In this document: piece after piece, positions 36,439 through 47,026 of the stretch | Layout: every line of letters starts with the position of its first letter | Numbering within the stretch: position 1 is the stretch's first letter | Source of the DNA: Synechococcus sp. PCC 7336 | GTDB taxonomy: Bacteria > Cyanobacteriota > Cyanobacteriia > Thermostichales > PCC-7336 | NCBI RefSeq assembly: GCF_000332275.1 | Contig: NZ_CM001776.1 | Span: forward strand, 2,500,789-2,564,788 | Direction of reading: 5' to 3' | DNA length: 64,000 nt | Made by a program: the position numbers and the translations under genes | Notes under the pieces: generated by a model | What the model saw: only the letters and a program-made list of their open reading frames with translations | Told to the model about the DNA's origin: nothing | Database searches by the model: none

Positions 36439-36774
36439 ATGCATGTAACAACAGGACTGAAGGAGATCGTGCTACCGCCACAGGCTTCTAAAAAAATGCA
36501 GGTGTGGATTCGCAGCCGTCACTTGGTTTGCGAAGGTAGTTTTTTTGTGTTTGAAACGGTGGAGACCTCTACGATCGATCGCTTTTCTGAGTGTGTCAAA
36601 TGTTTGGGCGGTACTGTGATTGGCGTCAATCCCATCAGAAAGGTTTGGATTGGGACCCATCGCAAGGTCGTATTGTACCGAGTCAAAGCCAGCCTCCATA
36701 CCCCCCACCACGATCTCAAACAATATTGGATTAAATACGGTGGCTTTCGTACCCGCTTTGACGAACGCACTTAA
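36439..36774 (+). CDS. cpeR: Phycoerythrin gene activator CpeR
   Basis: About 111 residues from ATG 36439; an ATG at 36412 inside the cpeT end is an alternative start. LPPQASKKMQVWIRSRHLVC, then GGTVIGVNPIRKVWIGTHRK and YRVKASLHTPHHDLKQYWIK match CpeR. In Fremyella diplosiphon CpeR is required to express cpeBA and pebAB. It ends the operon cpeC-D-E-S-T-R, giving exactly the published gene order. DNA binding has not been shown by any motif I can see; the protein resembles PP2C-like regulators only weakly. Confidence 0.88.
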   Translation: MHVTTGLKEIVLPPQASKKMQVWIRSRHLVCEGSFFVFETVETSTIDRFSECVKCLGGTVIGVNPIRKVWIGTHRKVVLYRVKASLHTPHHDLKQYWIKYGGFRTRFDERT

Positions 36775-36803
36775 TAGAAATTGTCTTTCACCATCACTTT
36801 CTT

Positions 36804-37718
36804 ATGTCTCAGCCCAATGCTTCAGTCGCCGCAGATCCCGTACTGGCTGCCCAGCACAGAACGGATGCCCAATTGGCCGAGCTGCGCCAAAAACTAGTCG
36901 AGGGCAGCTTGAATCCTGAAGCTGACGCACAATTACTGGCCGATTTAGTAGAAAATTTCTCAGACCCTCGGGGCCTAACCCGCATGGCGATCGCCGAAGC
37001 TCTGGCGGAGGTGGGCAAACCCGCTTCTCCCTATTTGATTGGCGCTTTAGCCCAGCACCCCAACCCTGTCATCCGTAGAGCCTGTGCTAAAACCCTCACT
37101 TTAATTGCAGATAGAACTGCGATCCCCACTTTGATCGATGCGCTGCTCAACGATCCAGACACCGTCGTCCATGGCTCGGCAGTGGGGGCACTGGCTCGCT
37201 TGGGGGAAGACGCGGTTCCCGAGCTGATCGCCATTTTGGCGACCCCCGCAACGCCCGAAACCACCAAAGGACATTTGGCTTGGGCCTTGGCCTTTATTGG
37301 TGCGGAAGCCTCGGAGCCCATCTATCGGGAGATCGGCTCGGACTCTGCCGCAGTGCGGGCAGCGGTGGTCGGTGCTGTCGCCAGCATTGCAGAAAGTCAA
37401 CCGGAAGACCGTGCCTTCAGACTGTTGCTCGATGCCTTGAACGATCCCGCTCAAAATGTCCGTAGCGAGGCCGCAGCGGCTTTGAGCAAAATCGAGCACA
37501 AACCGGCCATCCCCGCTCTGCTAGAGATGTTGGATCGCCCCGAGGGGGAAAGTCGCAAAGCCGCCGCACTGGCCTTGATGAAACTCAGCGGGAAAGAGGC
37601 GATCGCCCCCCTCTCTGCTGCCCTCGAACGAGAATCTGACGACGCTGTGCAAAAGGCAATCAAACTGGCCATTATGCAAATTGAGCGCAGGTTGGAGACG
37701 GAAGAGGAAGGCTGGTAA
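36804..37718 (+). CDS. cpeF: HEAT-repeat bilin lyase CpeF (MpeV-like)
   Basis: 304 residues of HEAT repeats, E/F-type lyase. FSDPRGLTRMAIAEALAEVG, HPNPVIRRACAKTLTLIADR, DTVVHGSAVGALARLGEDAV, GHLAWALAFIGAEASEPIYR, DPAQNVRSEAAAALSKIEHK, ESRKAAALALMKLSGKEAIA. This pattern fits the CpeF/MpeV branch, which in F. diplosiphon completes the doubly linked bilin at Cys48/59 of CpeB. Follows cpeR by 29 bp, likely in the operon. Convergent with cpeZ; 37 bp between stops. Confidence 0.78.
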   Translation: MSQPNASVAADPVLAAQHRTDAQLAELRQKLVEGSLNPEADAQLLADLVENFSDPRGLTRMAIAEALAEVGKPASPYLIGALAQHPNPVIRRACAKTLTLIADRTAIPTLIDALLNDPDTVVHGSAVGALARLGEDAVPELIAILATPATPETTKGHLAWALAFIGAEASEPIYREIGSDSAAVRAAVVGAVASIAESQPEDRAFRLLLDALNDPAQNVRSEAAAALSKIEHKPAIPALLEMLDRPEGESRKAAALALMKLSGKEAIAPLSAALERESDDAVQKAIKLAIMQIERRLETEEEGW

Positions 37719-37755
37719 TGCCAACCGATGCGAGCCGCCTCGATTGGCACGGCAC

Positions 37756-38355
37756 CTAACGTCCGAGCATCATTTCCAGACGAGACACGGCACTCGTTGC
37801 CGTCTCGCGAACGTAGCTATCGACAGACTCGTCATGGGCGACCTCGTTCAACACATCAATCAGACCCTCGTCCTGAATGGAACTGAGGGCATTGACAATC
37901 GCGATCGCCGCCGCCGGGTTGTCGGTGGCTGTGAGGCCGTCTAGCAAAATATTCTTAGCCGCTGCTCCAACGGCTCCAAGCGCCATTGCCGCCGTAATGT
38001 GAACGACAGGATCGGCATCGCTGAGGGCAGCTTTTAACGCTTCGCTACCCACTGCAGGAAAGGGCTTGTCGGGGTGGTTGACTGCCACTTGAGCCATTGC
38101 CTTCGTGCAGCTAGCCTTGACTGTCGTGTCGTCACTCGCATGCAACTTTTTGACCAAGGAAGGAACCGAGTCCGGTCCAATGACCCCTAAGGTTTTGACG
38201 ACCGCCCGACGAAAATCAGTGTTGGCTTCCCCTAAAAATCCAATCAGGGTAGGAATCGTGTTTTCATCGCGAATATCGACAATTTCAGCGATCGCCCGAC
38301 TGCGCATATTGGGGTTGGGGTGCTTCAATTTTTGCAATGATGCCTCTAAAGACAT
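37756..38355 (-). CDS. cpeZ: Bilin lyase chaperone CpeZ
   Basis: 199 residues of HEAT repeats (HPNPNMRSRAIAEIVDIRDE, NTIPTLIGFLGEANTDFRRA, DADPVVHITAAMALGAVGAA, DSVDSYVRETATSAVSRLEM). Length (about 205 in F. diplosiphon) and place after cpeY identify it. CpeZ is known to act as a chaperone-like partner of CpeY and CpeF for phycoerythrin. Last gene of cpeB-A-Y-Z on the minus strand. Confidence 0.88.
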   Translation of the reverse strand: MSLEASLQKLKHPNPNMRSRAIAEIVDIRDENTIPTLIGFLGEANTDFRRAVVKTLGVIGPDSVPSLVKKLHASDDTTVKASCTKAMAQVAVNHPDKPFPAVGSEALKAALSDADPVVHITAAMALGAVGAAAKNILLDGLTATDNPAAAIAIVNALSSIQDEGLIDVLNEVAHDESVDSYVRETATSAVSRLEMMLGR

Positions 38356-38405
38356 AGTTTCCCTCTCGACAATTCAAATCTCTGCTAAGCAATCACTCAG
38401 TCCTT

Positions 38406-39692
38406 TCAGGAGACTGGAACGGAGTTCGCAGCCTGGGTGGCCCGCGCTCGGATTAGTCGGTCTGGGTCGTCAGCCAAAACTTCACGTGCAGTTGAGTCTC
38501 CAAATGCTTCTAGGGCCAAGATCGAGGCATATTTCAGAGCCCAGATCTTTGTGGCCGAGCTTGCCCTTAAAGCGGGAATCGCTTTTCTCTCTCCCAATTC
38601 GGCAAGAGCCAGCGCAGCTGCAGATCGTGACTTTTGAAACTGAGGCGAAGTATTATTCAGCGCCTCAATGAATAAATCGTATGCAGGAGCATATCTCAGC
38701 CATCCTAGCGATTTGATGACATGGTAGTGAGCGCCATAGTCTTGACGTGCTTCTGTTTCATAAGTCGCGAATAAAGCCTTGGGCGCTGCTTCAGGATATT
38801 GCTCCACCAATGTTTGAGTGGCAAGATAGCAGCGACCGAAATCAGTGCTGTATAGATCTTTGATTAAAACATCTAGGGGGGGTAGAGCATCGTATTGGTG
38901 AACCCGATTCAAGTCACTGGGGCGATCCATCAAGACCCGATCCAAGCTGGCATACAGATCTCGATCGATTAGCTTTCCATCGGACAAATCAGACCCAGCC
39001 ATTAAGCGAATGGCCCGCAGCCGGAAAACAATTGACACGGGACAAGCAGCAATTTTAGGAATGGCTCGATAATAATCAGCATCAATCAAATCTTGAATAC
39101 TGCTGCGGCGGGCATTTACACTGGGATGCTGCAATAAGTCAATCACTTTGCCAATTTGAGAATCGTCTCCCGATAATTTACAAACAGCAGAAATCGCAGC
39201 ACTATACAGGGGTTCGCTATCGGCGTCTAAAAAGTTTCGAATGCGATCGAGGGCGGGCTTGTATCCCAGCTTGGATAAAACTTGGATGAGGGAGCGATAG
39301 CACTGTTCGGGTTTGTCGAGTAACTGTGCGATTTCTGCCAGAATTTCAGCATCGTCAGTGGTGATTTCAGCAATTGCCTTGGCCGCATTCTCCACCGTAA
39401 ACCGATCGTCATCTTGCAAGCAAACCCGAATGAAAGGAAGGGCTTCCCGAACTTCTAGGCGGCCTAATGTTTCGATCGCCTTTCGCCGCGTGATGCGATT
39501 GTCTAATGATGGATGCGTATTTTCGACGGCGCGGATGAGTGCAGCAATAGAACGATCGGTTGGGAAATTCACAAGATGAGCAGCAGCTACATACCGCACA
39601 TCATCCTCTTCTAGATCTTCAATCGGTTTATCGAGCAGAGCAATTGCCTCATCTTCACTCATATCGAAGAGCCGAAAAAAACGTTTATCCAT
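38406..39692 (-). CDS. cpeY: Phycoerythrobilin lyase CpeY
   Basis: 428 residues, E/F-type HEAT lyase. MDKRFFRLFDMSEDEAIALL, then PSLDNRITRRKAIETLGRLE, LQDDDRFTVENAAKAIAEIT, DRVLMDRPSDLNRVHQYDAL and YGAHYHVIKSLGWLRYAPAY, the last being a stretch typical of CpeY/MpeY. CpeY attaches phycoerythrobilin to Cys82 of CpeA. It follows cpeA by 152 bp on the minus strand. Confidence 0.92.
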   Translation of the reverse strand: MDKRFFRLFDMSEDEAIALLDKPIEDLEEDDVRYVAAAHLVNFPTDRSIAALIRAVENTHPSLDNRITRRKAIETLGRLEVREALPFIRVCLQDDDRFTVENAAKAIAEITTDDAEILAEIAQLLDKPEQCYRSLIQVLSKLGYKPALDRIRNFLDADSEPLYSAAISAVCKLSGDDSQIGKVIDLLQHPSVNARRSSIQDLIDADYYRAIPKIAACPVSIVFRLRAIRLMAGSDLSDGKLIDRDLYASLDRVLMDRPSDLNRVHQYDALPPLDVLIKDLYSTDFGRCYLATQTLVEQYPEAAPKALFATYETEARQDYGAHYHVIKSLGWLRYAPAYDLFIEALNNTSPQFQKSRSAAALALAELGERKAIPALRASSATKIWALKYASILALEAFGDSTAREVLADDPDRLIRARATQAANSVPVS

Positions 39693-39844
39693 AGCCTTCT
39701 ATTCGAGCGGCAACTCAATTAACTCGTGACTCGTGCAAACAGCGAACTGGAGATTCCAGATAGATGGCTAACCAGAGGGTAAGACATCTCTCCAAGAATC
39801 CCCAGACAATTTGGACTCAAGTCCTACAGGATTGACGACCGAGC

Positions 39845-40396
<552 letters not shown>

Positions 40397-40421
40397 TTAA
40401 ACAAGGGCTAGAGGTGCAGGA

Positions 40422-41251
<830 letters not shown>

Positions 41252-41443
41252 TCAACCATTCTGCTGCTGCCACAGGTTGCCCTGGCCTATGAGCAGATTC
41301 TTAACAATGTTGTCTTTCACCATCATTTGGCGCATTACCTCCATCAGGTACTCCTGCGCCTGCTCGCGGCTGAGCCGTTGCACCTGTTCGGACAAAACTC
41401 GCAACTTGAACTGTTGTTCCATGCTCAGATCGGTAGATTCCAT
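41252..41443 (-). CDS. nblA: Phycobilisome degradation protein NblA
   Basis: 63 residues: LSMEQQFKLRVLSEQVQRLS, REQAQEYLMEVMRQMMVKDN, IVKNLLIGQ. The two-helix NblA pattern (MEQQFKLR, REQAQEYL, MRQMMVKDN) is complete. NblA binds phycobiliproteins and recruits Clp protease during starvation. A ribosome site (AAAGGAG) lies upstream of the ATG. Its place directly upstream of cpeB, on the same strand, couples a degradation factor with pigment genes. Confidence 0.96.
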   Translation of the reverse strand: MESTDLSMEQQFKLRVLSEQVQRLSREQAQEYLMEVMRQMMVKDNIVKNLLIGQGNLWQQQNG

Positions 41444-41793
41444 CGGTTAACTCCTTTGGCTGGTTAGTCGGTCGTGCAAGATAAGTGGATGCAAACGGCT
41501 AGCAACAAGGTGAGAAAAACGAGGAATTTATAAGTGCTCGGCTACAGACCTAATGGAATTAAGTCAAGCTACTCATAATTTAAGCATTAAAACTTAACAT
41601 ATGCAATAGGGAAACATTGCGGTTCATTATCAGTGGTTTATTTGAGGCTTGTTGTGTTAAAGGCTACAAAATTGAGATCGAAGGACGGATGGTTGCCGTA
41701 TTGGCGAGTAAATCGAGTATTCCCCAACACGCGCAGTATCTTAAAATTGAATACTGGCGCAGTCGAAGGCAGGCGGATGGAGCTGATTGAATC
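41444..41793. other. Divergent nblA / cpcS promoter region
   Basis: 350 A+T-rich bases without a gene. Should carry the starvation-responsive nblA promoter (leftward) and the cpcS promoter (rightward). I could not assign either -10 box with confidence. Confidence 0.45.
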
Positions 41794-42342
41794 ATGAACG
41801 CAATGGAATTTTTTCAACTCAGTGCGGGGAAATGGCGCTCCAATCGCATTACCCACCATCTGGCATTCCGCCGGGCGGAAACGGGCGATCTGGAAGTGGA
41901 AGTCTCGACATTGCCAGCAGACGACCCGGATGTCTTAGAGCTATGCCAGTTGCATCAGTTCGACCCAGACACAGCACTGGGGGGCTGTCGGGTGTGCTGG
42001 GGCGGCAAGATGGCTTGGGATAAGGAAGGCGCCGAAGACCATCAAGGATCGACCGTGATGGTGCTGGTGGCAGAGGACGAAACAGGCCGGAAGGGGCGCT
42101 TGCTGAGAGAGCAGGGCTATGCCGAGAAAATGCCTGTGGCGGGTCACTTTCAGATGGACGACGAGGATGGGCTGGTGCTTACAACCGAGTACGAAACCAT
42201 GAGCGCGGTAGAGCGGTTCTCGTTTGCCAGTGACGACTTGCGGCTGCGCACGAGTACTGTAAAGCGGTATGGCGGATTCAGTACAGCGTCTTTATGTGTA
42301 GAGACGCGCATTGTCGAGGAAGCGCGGCAAAGTCTCGGCTGA
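41794..42342 (+). CDS. cpcS: Phycobiliprotein lyase CpcS (S-I type)
   Basis: 182 residues. MNAMEFFQLSAGKWRSNRIT, then HHLAFRRAETGDLEVEVSTL, GRLLREQGYAEKMPVAGHFQ and FSFASDDLRLRTSTVKRYGG are strong S-I type features. CpcS proteins attach phycocyanobilin to Cys82 of beta-phycocyanin and allophycocyanin. Third S-type lyase in the window; closest of the three to canonical CpcS. Confidence 0.88.
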   Translation: MNAMEFFQLSAGKWRSNRITHHLAFRRAETGDLEVEVSTLPADDPDVLELCQLHQFDPDTALGGCRVCWGGKMAWDKEGAEDHQGSTVMVLVAEDETGRKGRLLREQGYAEKMPVAGHFQMDDEDGLVLTTEYETMSAVERFSFASDDLRLRTSTVKRYGGFSTASLCVETRIVEEARQSLG

Positions 42343-42554
42343 GGCGATCGTTACGATTTTTATGACGCTGTATTACAGATTGTTTCTGGCGATCGCCCTT
42401 CTGCCAGTTCAATTGATTTTATCTCCTACCCTGATGCATGGACAGTTGAGTCTTGCTAGGCTTCTGGCCTTACTTTTTTGAACGTGTATTTCCCCATTGC
42501 GGCACGCCCGACCGCAATATTTTAACAAAGCTTCAAGATACTCGGAGAACGACA

Positions 42555-43310
42555 ATGACCATTCCTCTGTTGGATTACCCTCGGTCGAGCCAAAATCAAC
42601 GTGTCAAAGGCTTCGAAGTGGGTAATGATGACCGAGCCGCCATCTACTCTGCTGAAAATTTGCTCTCTGCAACCGACATGGACGACCTGATTGCGGCAGC
42701 TTATCGTCGAGTCATCAACGAGCAACAAATGACCGCCAGCAGCCGCAATCCTTTCTTAGAGTCGCAGCTCAGATCGGGCCAAATTACCGTGCGAGAATTT
42801 ATTCGCGGCTTGGCAACTTCAGATACCTTCCGTCGCCGCAACCTCGAAGCCAGTAACAACTACCGCTTCGTGCAAATGTGTATCCAGCGCCTGCTGGGCC
42901 GCGACACCTACGACGAGCGGGAGAAGTTTGCCTGGTCGATTGTGCTGGCCACCAAAGGACTGCAAGGTTTTATCGATGCATTGCTGAATACTGACGAATA
43001 TCTGGAAAACTTCGGAGACGACATTGTCCCCTATCAGCGTCGGCGGGTGCTGCCTCAGCGAGACATGGGAGAGATTTCGTTCGAGCACATGCCTCGCTAT
43101 GGCCGCGATCGCCTAGAAACCTTAACGGCTTTGGGCTGCAACTATGCGTTCGTCGGTAGCGCTCGCCCCGCAGCTTGGGATTGGGACAACCCGCCCATTC
43201 CAGTCATTTACATTAAGTTAGGTGAAGTCCTGGCTAAAGGTGGCGGCATTCTAGTGGGGCTAGGGCTTCTGGCAGTCTTTCTAGCCTATTACACCGGATT
43301 CCCTCTCTAA
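42555..43310 (+). CDS. cpcL: Membrane-anchored rod linker CpcL (CpcG2 type)
   Basis: 251 residues from ATG 42555 ([20 protein letters not shown], the CpcG/CpcL opening); the open frame's earlier start at 42453 has no such character. Linker domain about residues 35-180 ([60 protein letters not shown]). The C-terminus is a single hydrophobic segment ([20 protein letters not shown]), the hallmark of CpcL. CpcL rods bypass the core and are known to serve photosystem I/NDH supercomplexes. Confidence 0.92.
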   Translation: MTIPLLDYPRSSQNQRVKGFEVGNDDRAAIYSAENLLSATDMDDLIAAAYRRVINEQQMTASSRNPFLESQLRSGQITVREFIRGLATSDTFRRRNLEASNNYRFVQMCIQRLLGRDTYDEREKFAWSIVLATKGLQGFIDALLNTDEYLENFGDDIVPYQRRRVLPQRDMGEISFEHMPRYGRDRLETLTALGCNYAFVGSARPAAWDWDNPPIPVIYIKLGEVLAKGGGILVGLGLLAVFLAYYTGFPL

Positions 43311-43408
43311 GCATAAATACCCAATTGGCCCACTTTCCTGAGAATATGGCGCGGGTTGATTTAAACTTTGTATCAATAATAATTTTGCTAATTCATGGAG
43401 ACTCTGAC

Positions 43409-44170
43409 GTGCCGTTACCGTTATTAAGTTACCAGTCGTCCACGCAAAATGCTCGGGTACTCGGTTATGACGTACCGGGGGACGATCGGCCCAAGGTTTA
43501 TTCTACTGAGAATCTCCTGTCTGCTGGAGATGTCGGCGAGCTCATCGAAGCAGCTTATCGTCAAATATTTTTCCACGCCTTCAAATGCGATCGCGAGCCC
43601 TGCCTCGAGTCGCAACTGCGCAGCGGTCAAATCACGGTGAGGGAGTTCGTACGCGGTTTACTGCTATCCAACACCTATAGAAAGAGCTTTTACGACCTCA
43701 ACAGCAACTATCGCTTTGTGGAGCAGACGGTTCAGCGGGTGCTGGGTCGAGACGTATACGGCGAAACAGAGAGGATCGCTTGGTCGATTGTTGTGGCCAC
43801 CAAAGGTATCGTCGGTTTTGTCGATGCCTTGCTGAGCAGTGAGGAGTACTTGGAGAACTTTGGCGACGATGTTCTCCCCTACCAGCGCCGTCGCGTGTTA
43901 CCCGGTCGGGCTAAAGGGGAACTGCCGTTCAACATTAAGTCTCCTCGCTATAACGAGTACCATCGAGACTTCCTCGGCTTCCCGCAGTTTATTATGACTT
44001 ACGCTTCCAGACCGAAGCGTGCGTTCCGTGGAGAAACCTTAACCCGTGCTGGCGATCCAGCTTCTTATCTGGATATGGCCAAAAAGATTGGGCTTCCTAC
44101 CAATTCCTTGCGGGGAGTTTCAGCTTCCGACTTTGGCGATTACATGAGAAAGGTTCCTTCTCGCAAATAG
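43409..44170 (+). CDS. cpcG: Rod-core linker CpcG1
   Basis: 253 residues from GTG 43409 ([20 protein letters not shown]); the frame is open from 43325, but the earlier part lacks family character. Linker domain ([80 protein letters not shown]). The C-terminus is soluble (no membrane segment), unlike the preceding cpcL, so it should join rods to the allophycocyanin core. 98 bp after cpcL. Confidence 0.92.
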   Translation: MPLPLLSYQSSTQNARVLGYDVPGDDRPKVYSTENLLSAGDVGELIEAAYRQIFFHAFKCDREPCLESQLRSGQITVREFVRGLLLSNTYRKSFYDLNSNYRFVEQTVQRVLGRDVYGETERIAWSIVVATKGIVGFVDALLSSEEYLENFGDDVLPYQRRRVLPGRAKGELPFNIKSPRYNEYHRDFLGFPQFIMTYASRPKRAFRGETLTRAGDPASYLDMAKKIGLPTNSLRGVSASDFGDYMRKVPSRK

Positions 44171-44222
44171 TTCAGAACGTCTAGTCAATTCCCTTGCCTT
44201 GGCAAACTGTTTCTAAATCTAA

Positions 44223-44254
44223 AGGCCCTCCTTCGACTGGTCGAAGGAGGGCCT
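44223..44254. terminator. Strong hairpin after cpcG
   Basis: Perfect 14-bp stem: AGGCCCTCCTTCGA and TCGAAGGAGGGCCT around CTGG. No T-run, but this is the first stable structure after the cpcG stop and lies between convergent genes. It likely ends or protects the cpcL-cpcG message. Confidence 0.65.
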
Positions 44255-44275
44255 CATCAAGGATTCCAATCGCAA

Positions 44276-44304
44276 GAAAAAGCTTCTGACAGCCTGTCAG
44301 AAGC
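44276..44304 (-). terminator. Rho-independent terminator of the 44328 gene
   Basis: Minus strand: GCTTCTGACA, loop GGC, TGTCAGAAGC, then TTTTTC. Lies 24 bp past the stop of the leftward gene ending at 44328. Confidence 0.8.
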
Positions 44305-44327
44305 CTCTACGGCGCAAATGATGGTGG

Positions 44328-44786
44328 CTATTTAATGATTTCGTCGGCCATCTTGCGAAACATGTCCATGTTGCTATCTTTTTGTCGGCGAGCCGATACA
44401 TCTTTTGACATAGAGGCAGAAACGCGGGGAGGCAATTTGCCTTTTTGAGTCGCTTCAGATGCTGCTGCCGCTGGGGATAGCGGTCTAGGAATAGAGCCTG
44501 AAACCCCAGAAGCGGCAGAATCCTTCTTGCCCTCTACGGAAATAGATTTTTTTGTAGCTGTCACCTCAGCCACAAATTCGAGGGGTCGATCGGGGTCAGC
44601 AGCATTGGGGAAGGTGTGCCTCACAGATTTTGGCGTACGCATGTAGTCTAGGTTGCCAAAGGTTTTAGACTCATCTGGACTCAAGAAAAACCCTGCTTTG
44701 GACTCTGCTTTAGGTTGAGGCTTACTGTCTTCAGCAGCATTTGACTTTGCTTTTCCCCTGCTGACAAGGCGTTCGAAGAAATTCAA
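44328..44786 (-). CDS. Disordered, Lys/Ser-rich hypothetical protein
   Basis: 152 residues. Low-complexity, basic and Ser/Ala/Pro-rich (NAAEDSKPQPKAESKAGFFL; SGSIPRPLSPAAAASEATQK), with a short ordered core NLDYMRTPKSVRHTFPNAAD and a helical end MDMFRKMADEIIK. No signal or membrane segment. I recall similar DYMRTAKTVRRTFP segments in other cyanobacterial proteins, but no function. Has its own terminator (44276-44304), which supports it as a real gene. Confidence 0.65.
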   Translation of the reverse strand: MNFFERLVSRGKAKSNAAEDSKPQPKAESKAGFFLSPDESKTFGNLDYMRTPKSVRHTFPNAADPDRPLEFVAEVTATKKSISVEGKKDSAASGVSGSIPRPLSPAAAASEATQKGKLPPRVSASMSKDVSARRQKDSNMDMFRKMADEIIK

Positions 44787-45189
44787 TTTAGTTAATCTCC
44801 ATGCAACAACGAGACCGGCATCAAAGTGTGTCTAATCGAACTGCTGGCCAACCACAACATCTGAAGGCAATGTACTCCCGACATTGACTGCGGGGCGGTA
44901 CAGAGCAAGCCGATCTGCCAAGCAAATGGACTTGGATTCGCGTTCTATAGTGAAGTTTTTAACTCCACTGTTCGATGATTGTAGTGCGGCAGTTAGCTCG
45001 GCCCCTGGACAAATGATACGTTAGTTTGCGGGTTTCGGCGATGCGGAATTTGCTCTGCAACTGAGCGAGACCTGTTGTGAATTTTTTTTAGGTTTAAACC
45101 TTACACAGTACAAAAAACGACAGCATTGCCTTCCACGACAATGCTTCAATTGGGTGGTTGATATCCCCAAATGGTTGGACGCAATCTCC
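44787..45189. other. Intergenic region with a helicase terminator
   Basis: 403 bases without a gene. The right end holds the terminator described at 45112-45145. The rest should be promoter DNA for the leftward 44328 gene; nothing else is evident. Confidence 0.45.
45112..45145 (-). terminator. Terminator downstream of the SWIM/RecD-like helicase
   Basis: Minus strand: AGCATTG, 10-base loop, CAATGCT, then GTCGTTTTTT. 45 bp past the helicase stop. Confidence 0.65.
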
Positions 45190-46959
45190 TTACTGCAAAA
45201 TCAGTACCCGTTTGGAAGCCCGCGTCAGGGCCACGTAACAGAGCTTGTTGCGCTCCAAGGCGCTGCGGTTGATCGCAAAATTACGAACGTCCACATAGAC
45301 CGCTTCAAAACTACTCCCCTGCGCCTTATGAACGGTGAGTGCATAGGCATAGCGCAGATCGTGAAATTGGTTCTTCAGTGCCCAAAACTCCCCCCACTGT
45401 AAAGACTCGGCCAGTTGCTTCAATCTGCGCTCGAGTTCTGCTCGGCCCGCTTCGTGCAACACCTGTAACTGACGCCAGCGGCCTTCTTCATCCTCCACAC
45501 CCAGAGCCCAGACCTGCCAGCGATCCACTCGACCCAGCCGCACTTCTAACACCGTGCATTCCGCCGAAGAGGTTAGCAGGATGGTCTCGTCTTTTAAGCA
45601 GGGGTTGTGGGCTATGAGACGTTCCCCCACCACAAACCGATCTGCACCCACCCCATAAGTAGCCTGTCGGATCGTACGATTGAGCTGTTCGACTCGCCGA
45701 TTGGTGTAGGCCAAAGCCCTGACGCGATCGAAATCTGCCGATCCCTCAGACTCGACAAACACGTCTATCAACGAGCGGTGCCATGCTTCTGCATCCAATA
45801 CCTCGACCCCTTCCGAAGCTTGGGCATTCAATTGGGTCTGAAATCTTGGCAGCGCAGGGCGATCGATCGTCTGGCGCAGGCGTTCGGCCACCAAACCAAT
45901 GGCGTTGCCGTAGCGAACCACTTCAGTCAGGTGAGAAGCTCGCGCAATTTCTTTAAAGCAAGGGGATTCTGCTTCGTTGACGGGGGGCAATTGAGCGGGA
46001 TCGCCCACAAACAGCAGCTTGACTTCTCGAAACAAGCCAGAAACCGCTTTGAGTAGCAAACCCCACATTTCTTCGCCGATGGTCGAACTCTCGTCAATCA
46101 CCACCAAGGCAAACTTATCGATTTGGTTCTCGAAGCCGCGCTCGGGTTTGAATTCCTGCTGCCCCGTTTGGGGATTGATGACAGGCCGGATGCCCAAGAG
46201 CTGACAGCAGGTCAGACATTCAACTGCTAGCCCCCATCGCACAGCCATTGACTCCAATACTTTTTTGGCTTTGTTGGTAAATGCAGTTAAGGCGATCGCT
46301 CTGTCGTCCCCTTGACTGCGCAAGCGCTGGATTAGGGCTTGGAGGAGGGTTGATTTTCCCGTACCGGCATAGCCGGTTAGCAGGTAGAGTCGCTCGTCAC
46401 TGTGCAGAAACTCCTCTAACTCCTGCAGTGCTTGCCATTGCTGCTGAGTCAAGGTAATCCCGGGCAAGATAGCTGGAATGTTTGTATCTAACTCGGCGGT
46501 GTCGACATCCGTGCGATCGCCTTGCGCTTCGGCTTCCGTCTCTGTCAGGCTGGCTGCCACAACGGCTGCGAGGTGCTTGCAATTGTGTTTGAGGCGAAAC
46601 TGAGGACAGGTGCAGTTCCCCTGTCCGGCAGCGAAGGTCACGCTGTAAGCAGTGCCTTGACGCTCGTTAACCACTCTCCACATCCCTTCGGATTCGAGCT
46701 GAATGGCGAGGCGATCGGGCAAAGAGTTCGGAACGCTTACGCCTGCCTCCGTCAAGGGTTGGCGATATTTTTGCAAAATCTCGAAGGCTTGTGTTTCCTC
46801 TGCAGCAGATAGGGGCTGGCCGCCTTTAACGAGTCGGTCGGCAAAGATGCGGCTGAGTTTGCGATCCTCGCGGGCGATCGCGCGCGAAGACAAGCTCGAT
46901 CGCCCGCAATAGGCGAAATAGAGCAGCGTTGTTTGAAAGGCCATCCGATCTGCATGCAT
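45190..46959 (-). CDS. RecD-like/UvrD-fold helicase with SWIM zinc finger
   Basis: About 589 residues if started at ATG 46959 (or 584 from 46944); the open frame continues to 47097, but that part overlaps the upstream YciH gene. Residues about 105-140 hold a SWIM motif (CTCPQFRLKHNCKH). The helicase follows: Walker A GYAGTGKSTLL, Walker B VVIDESSTIGEE, FVGDPAQLPPV, and C-terminal ALTVHKAQGSSFEAVYVDV with YVALTRASKRVLIL, as in RecD2/Dda-type enzymes. The 5'-3' DNA helicase role is inferred from this fold. Confidence 0.85.
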   Translation of the reverse strand: MHADRMAFQTTLLYFAYCGRSSLSSRAIAREDRKLSRIFADRLVKGGQPLSAAEETQAFEILQKYRQPLTEAGVSVPNSLPDRLAIQLESEGMWRVVNERQGTAYSVTFAAGQGNCTCPQFRLKHNCKHLAAVVAASLTETEAEAQGDRTDVDTAELDTNIPAILPGITLTQQQWQALQELEEFLHSDERLYLLTGYAGTGKSTLLQALIQRLRSQGDDRAIALTAFTNKAKKVLESMAVRWGLAVECLTCCQLLGIRPVINPQTGQQEFKPERGFENQIDKFALVVIDESSTIGEEMWGLLLKAVSGLFREVKLLFVGDPAQLPPVNEAESPCFKEIARASHLTEVVRYGNAIGLVAERLRQTIDRPALPRFQTQLNAQASEGVEVLDAEAWHRSLIDVFVESEGSADFDRVRALAYTNRRVEQLNRTIRQATYGVGADRFVVGERLIAHNPCLKDETILLTSSAECTVLEVRLGRVDRWQVWALGVEDEEGRWRQLQVLHEAGRAELERRLKQLAESLQWGEFWALKNQFHDLRYAYALTVHKAQGSSFEAVYVDVRNFAINRSALERNKLCYVALTRASKRVLILQ

Positions 46960-47026
46960 CGCTCTCCGACTCCGATTCCCCTTCAGCCAGTGCCTAGGAA
47001 CGATCGGTCCGCTAGGGGCAATGGAT

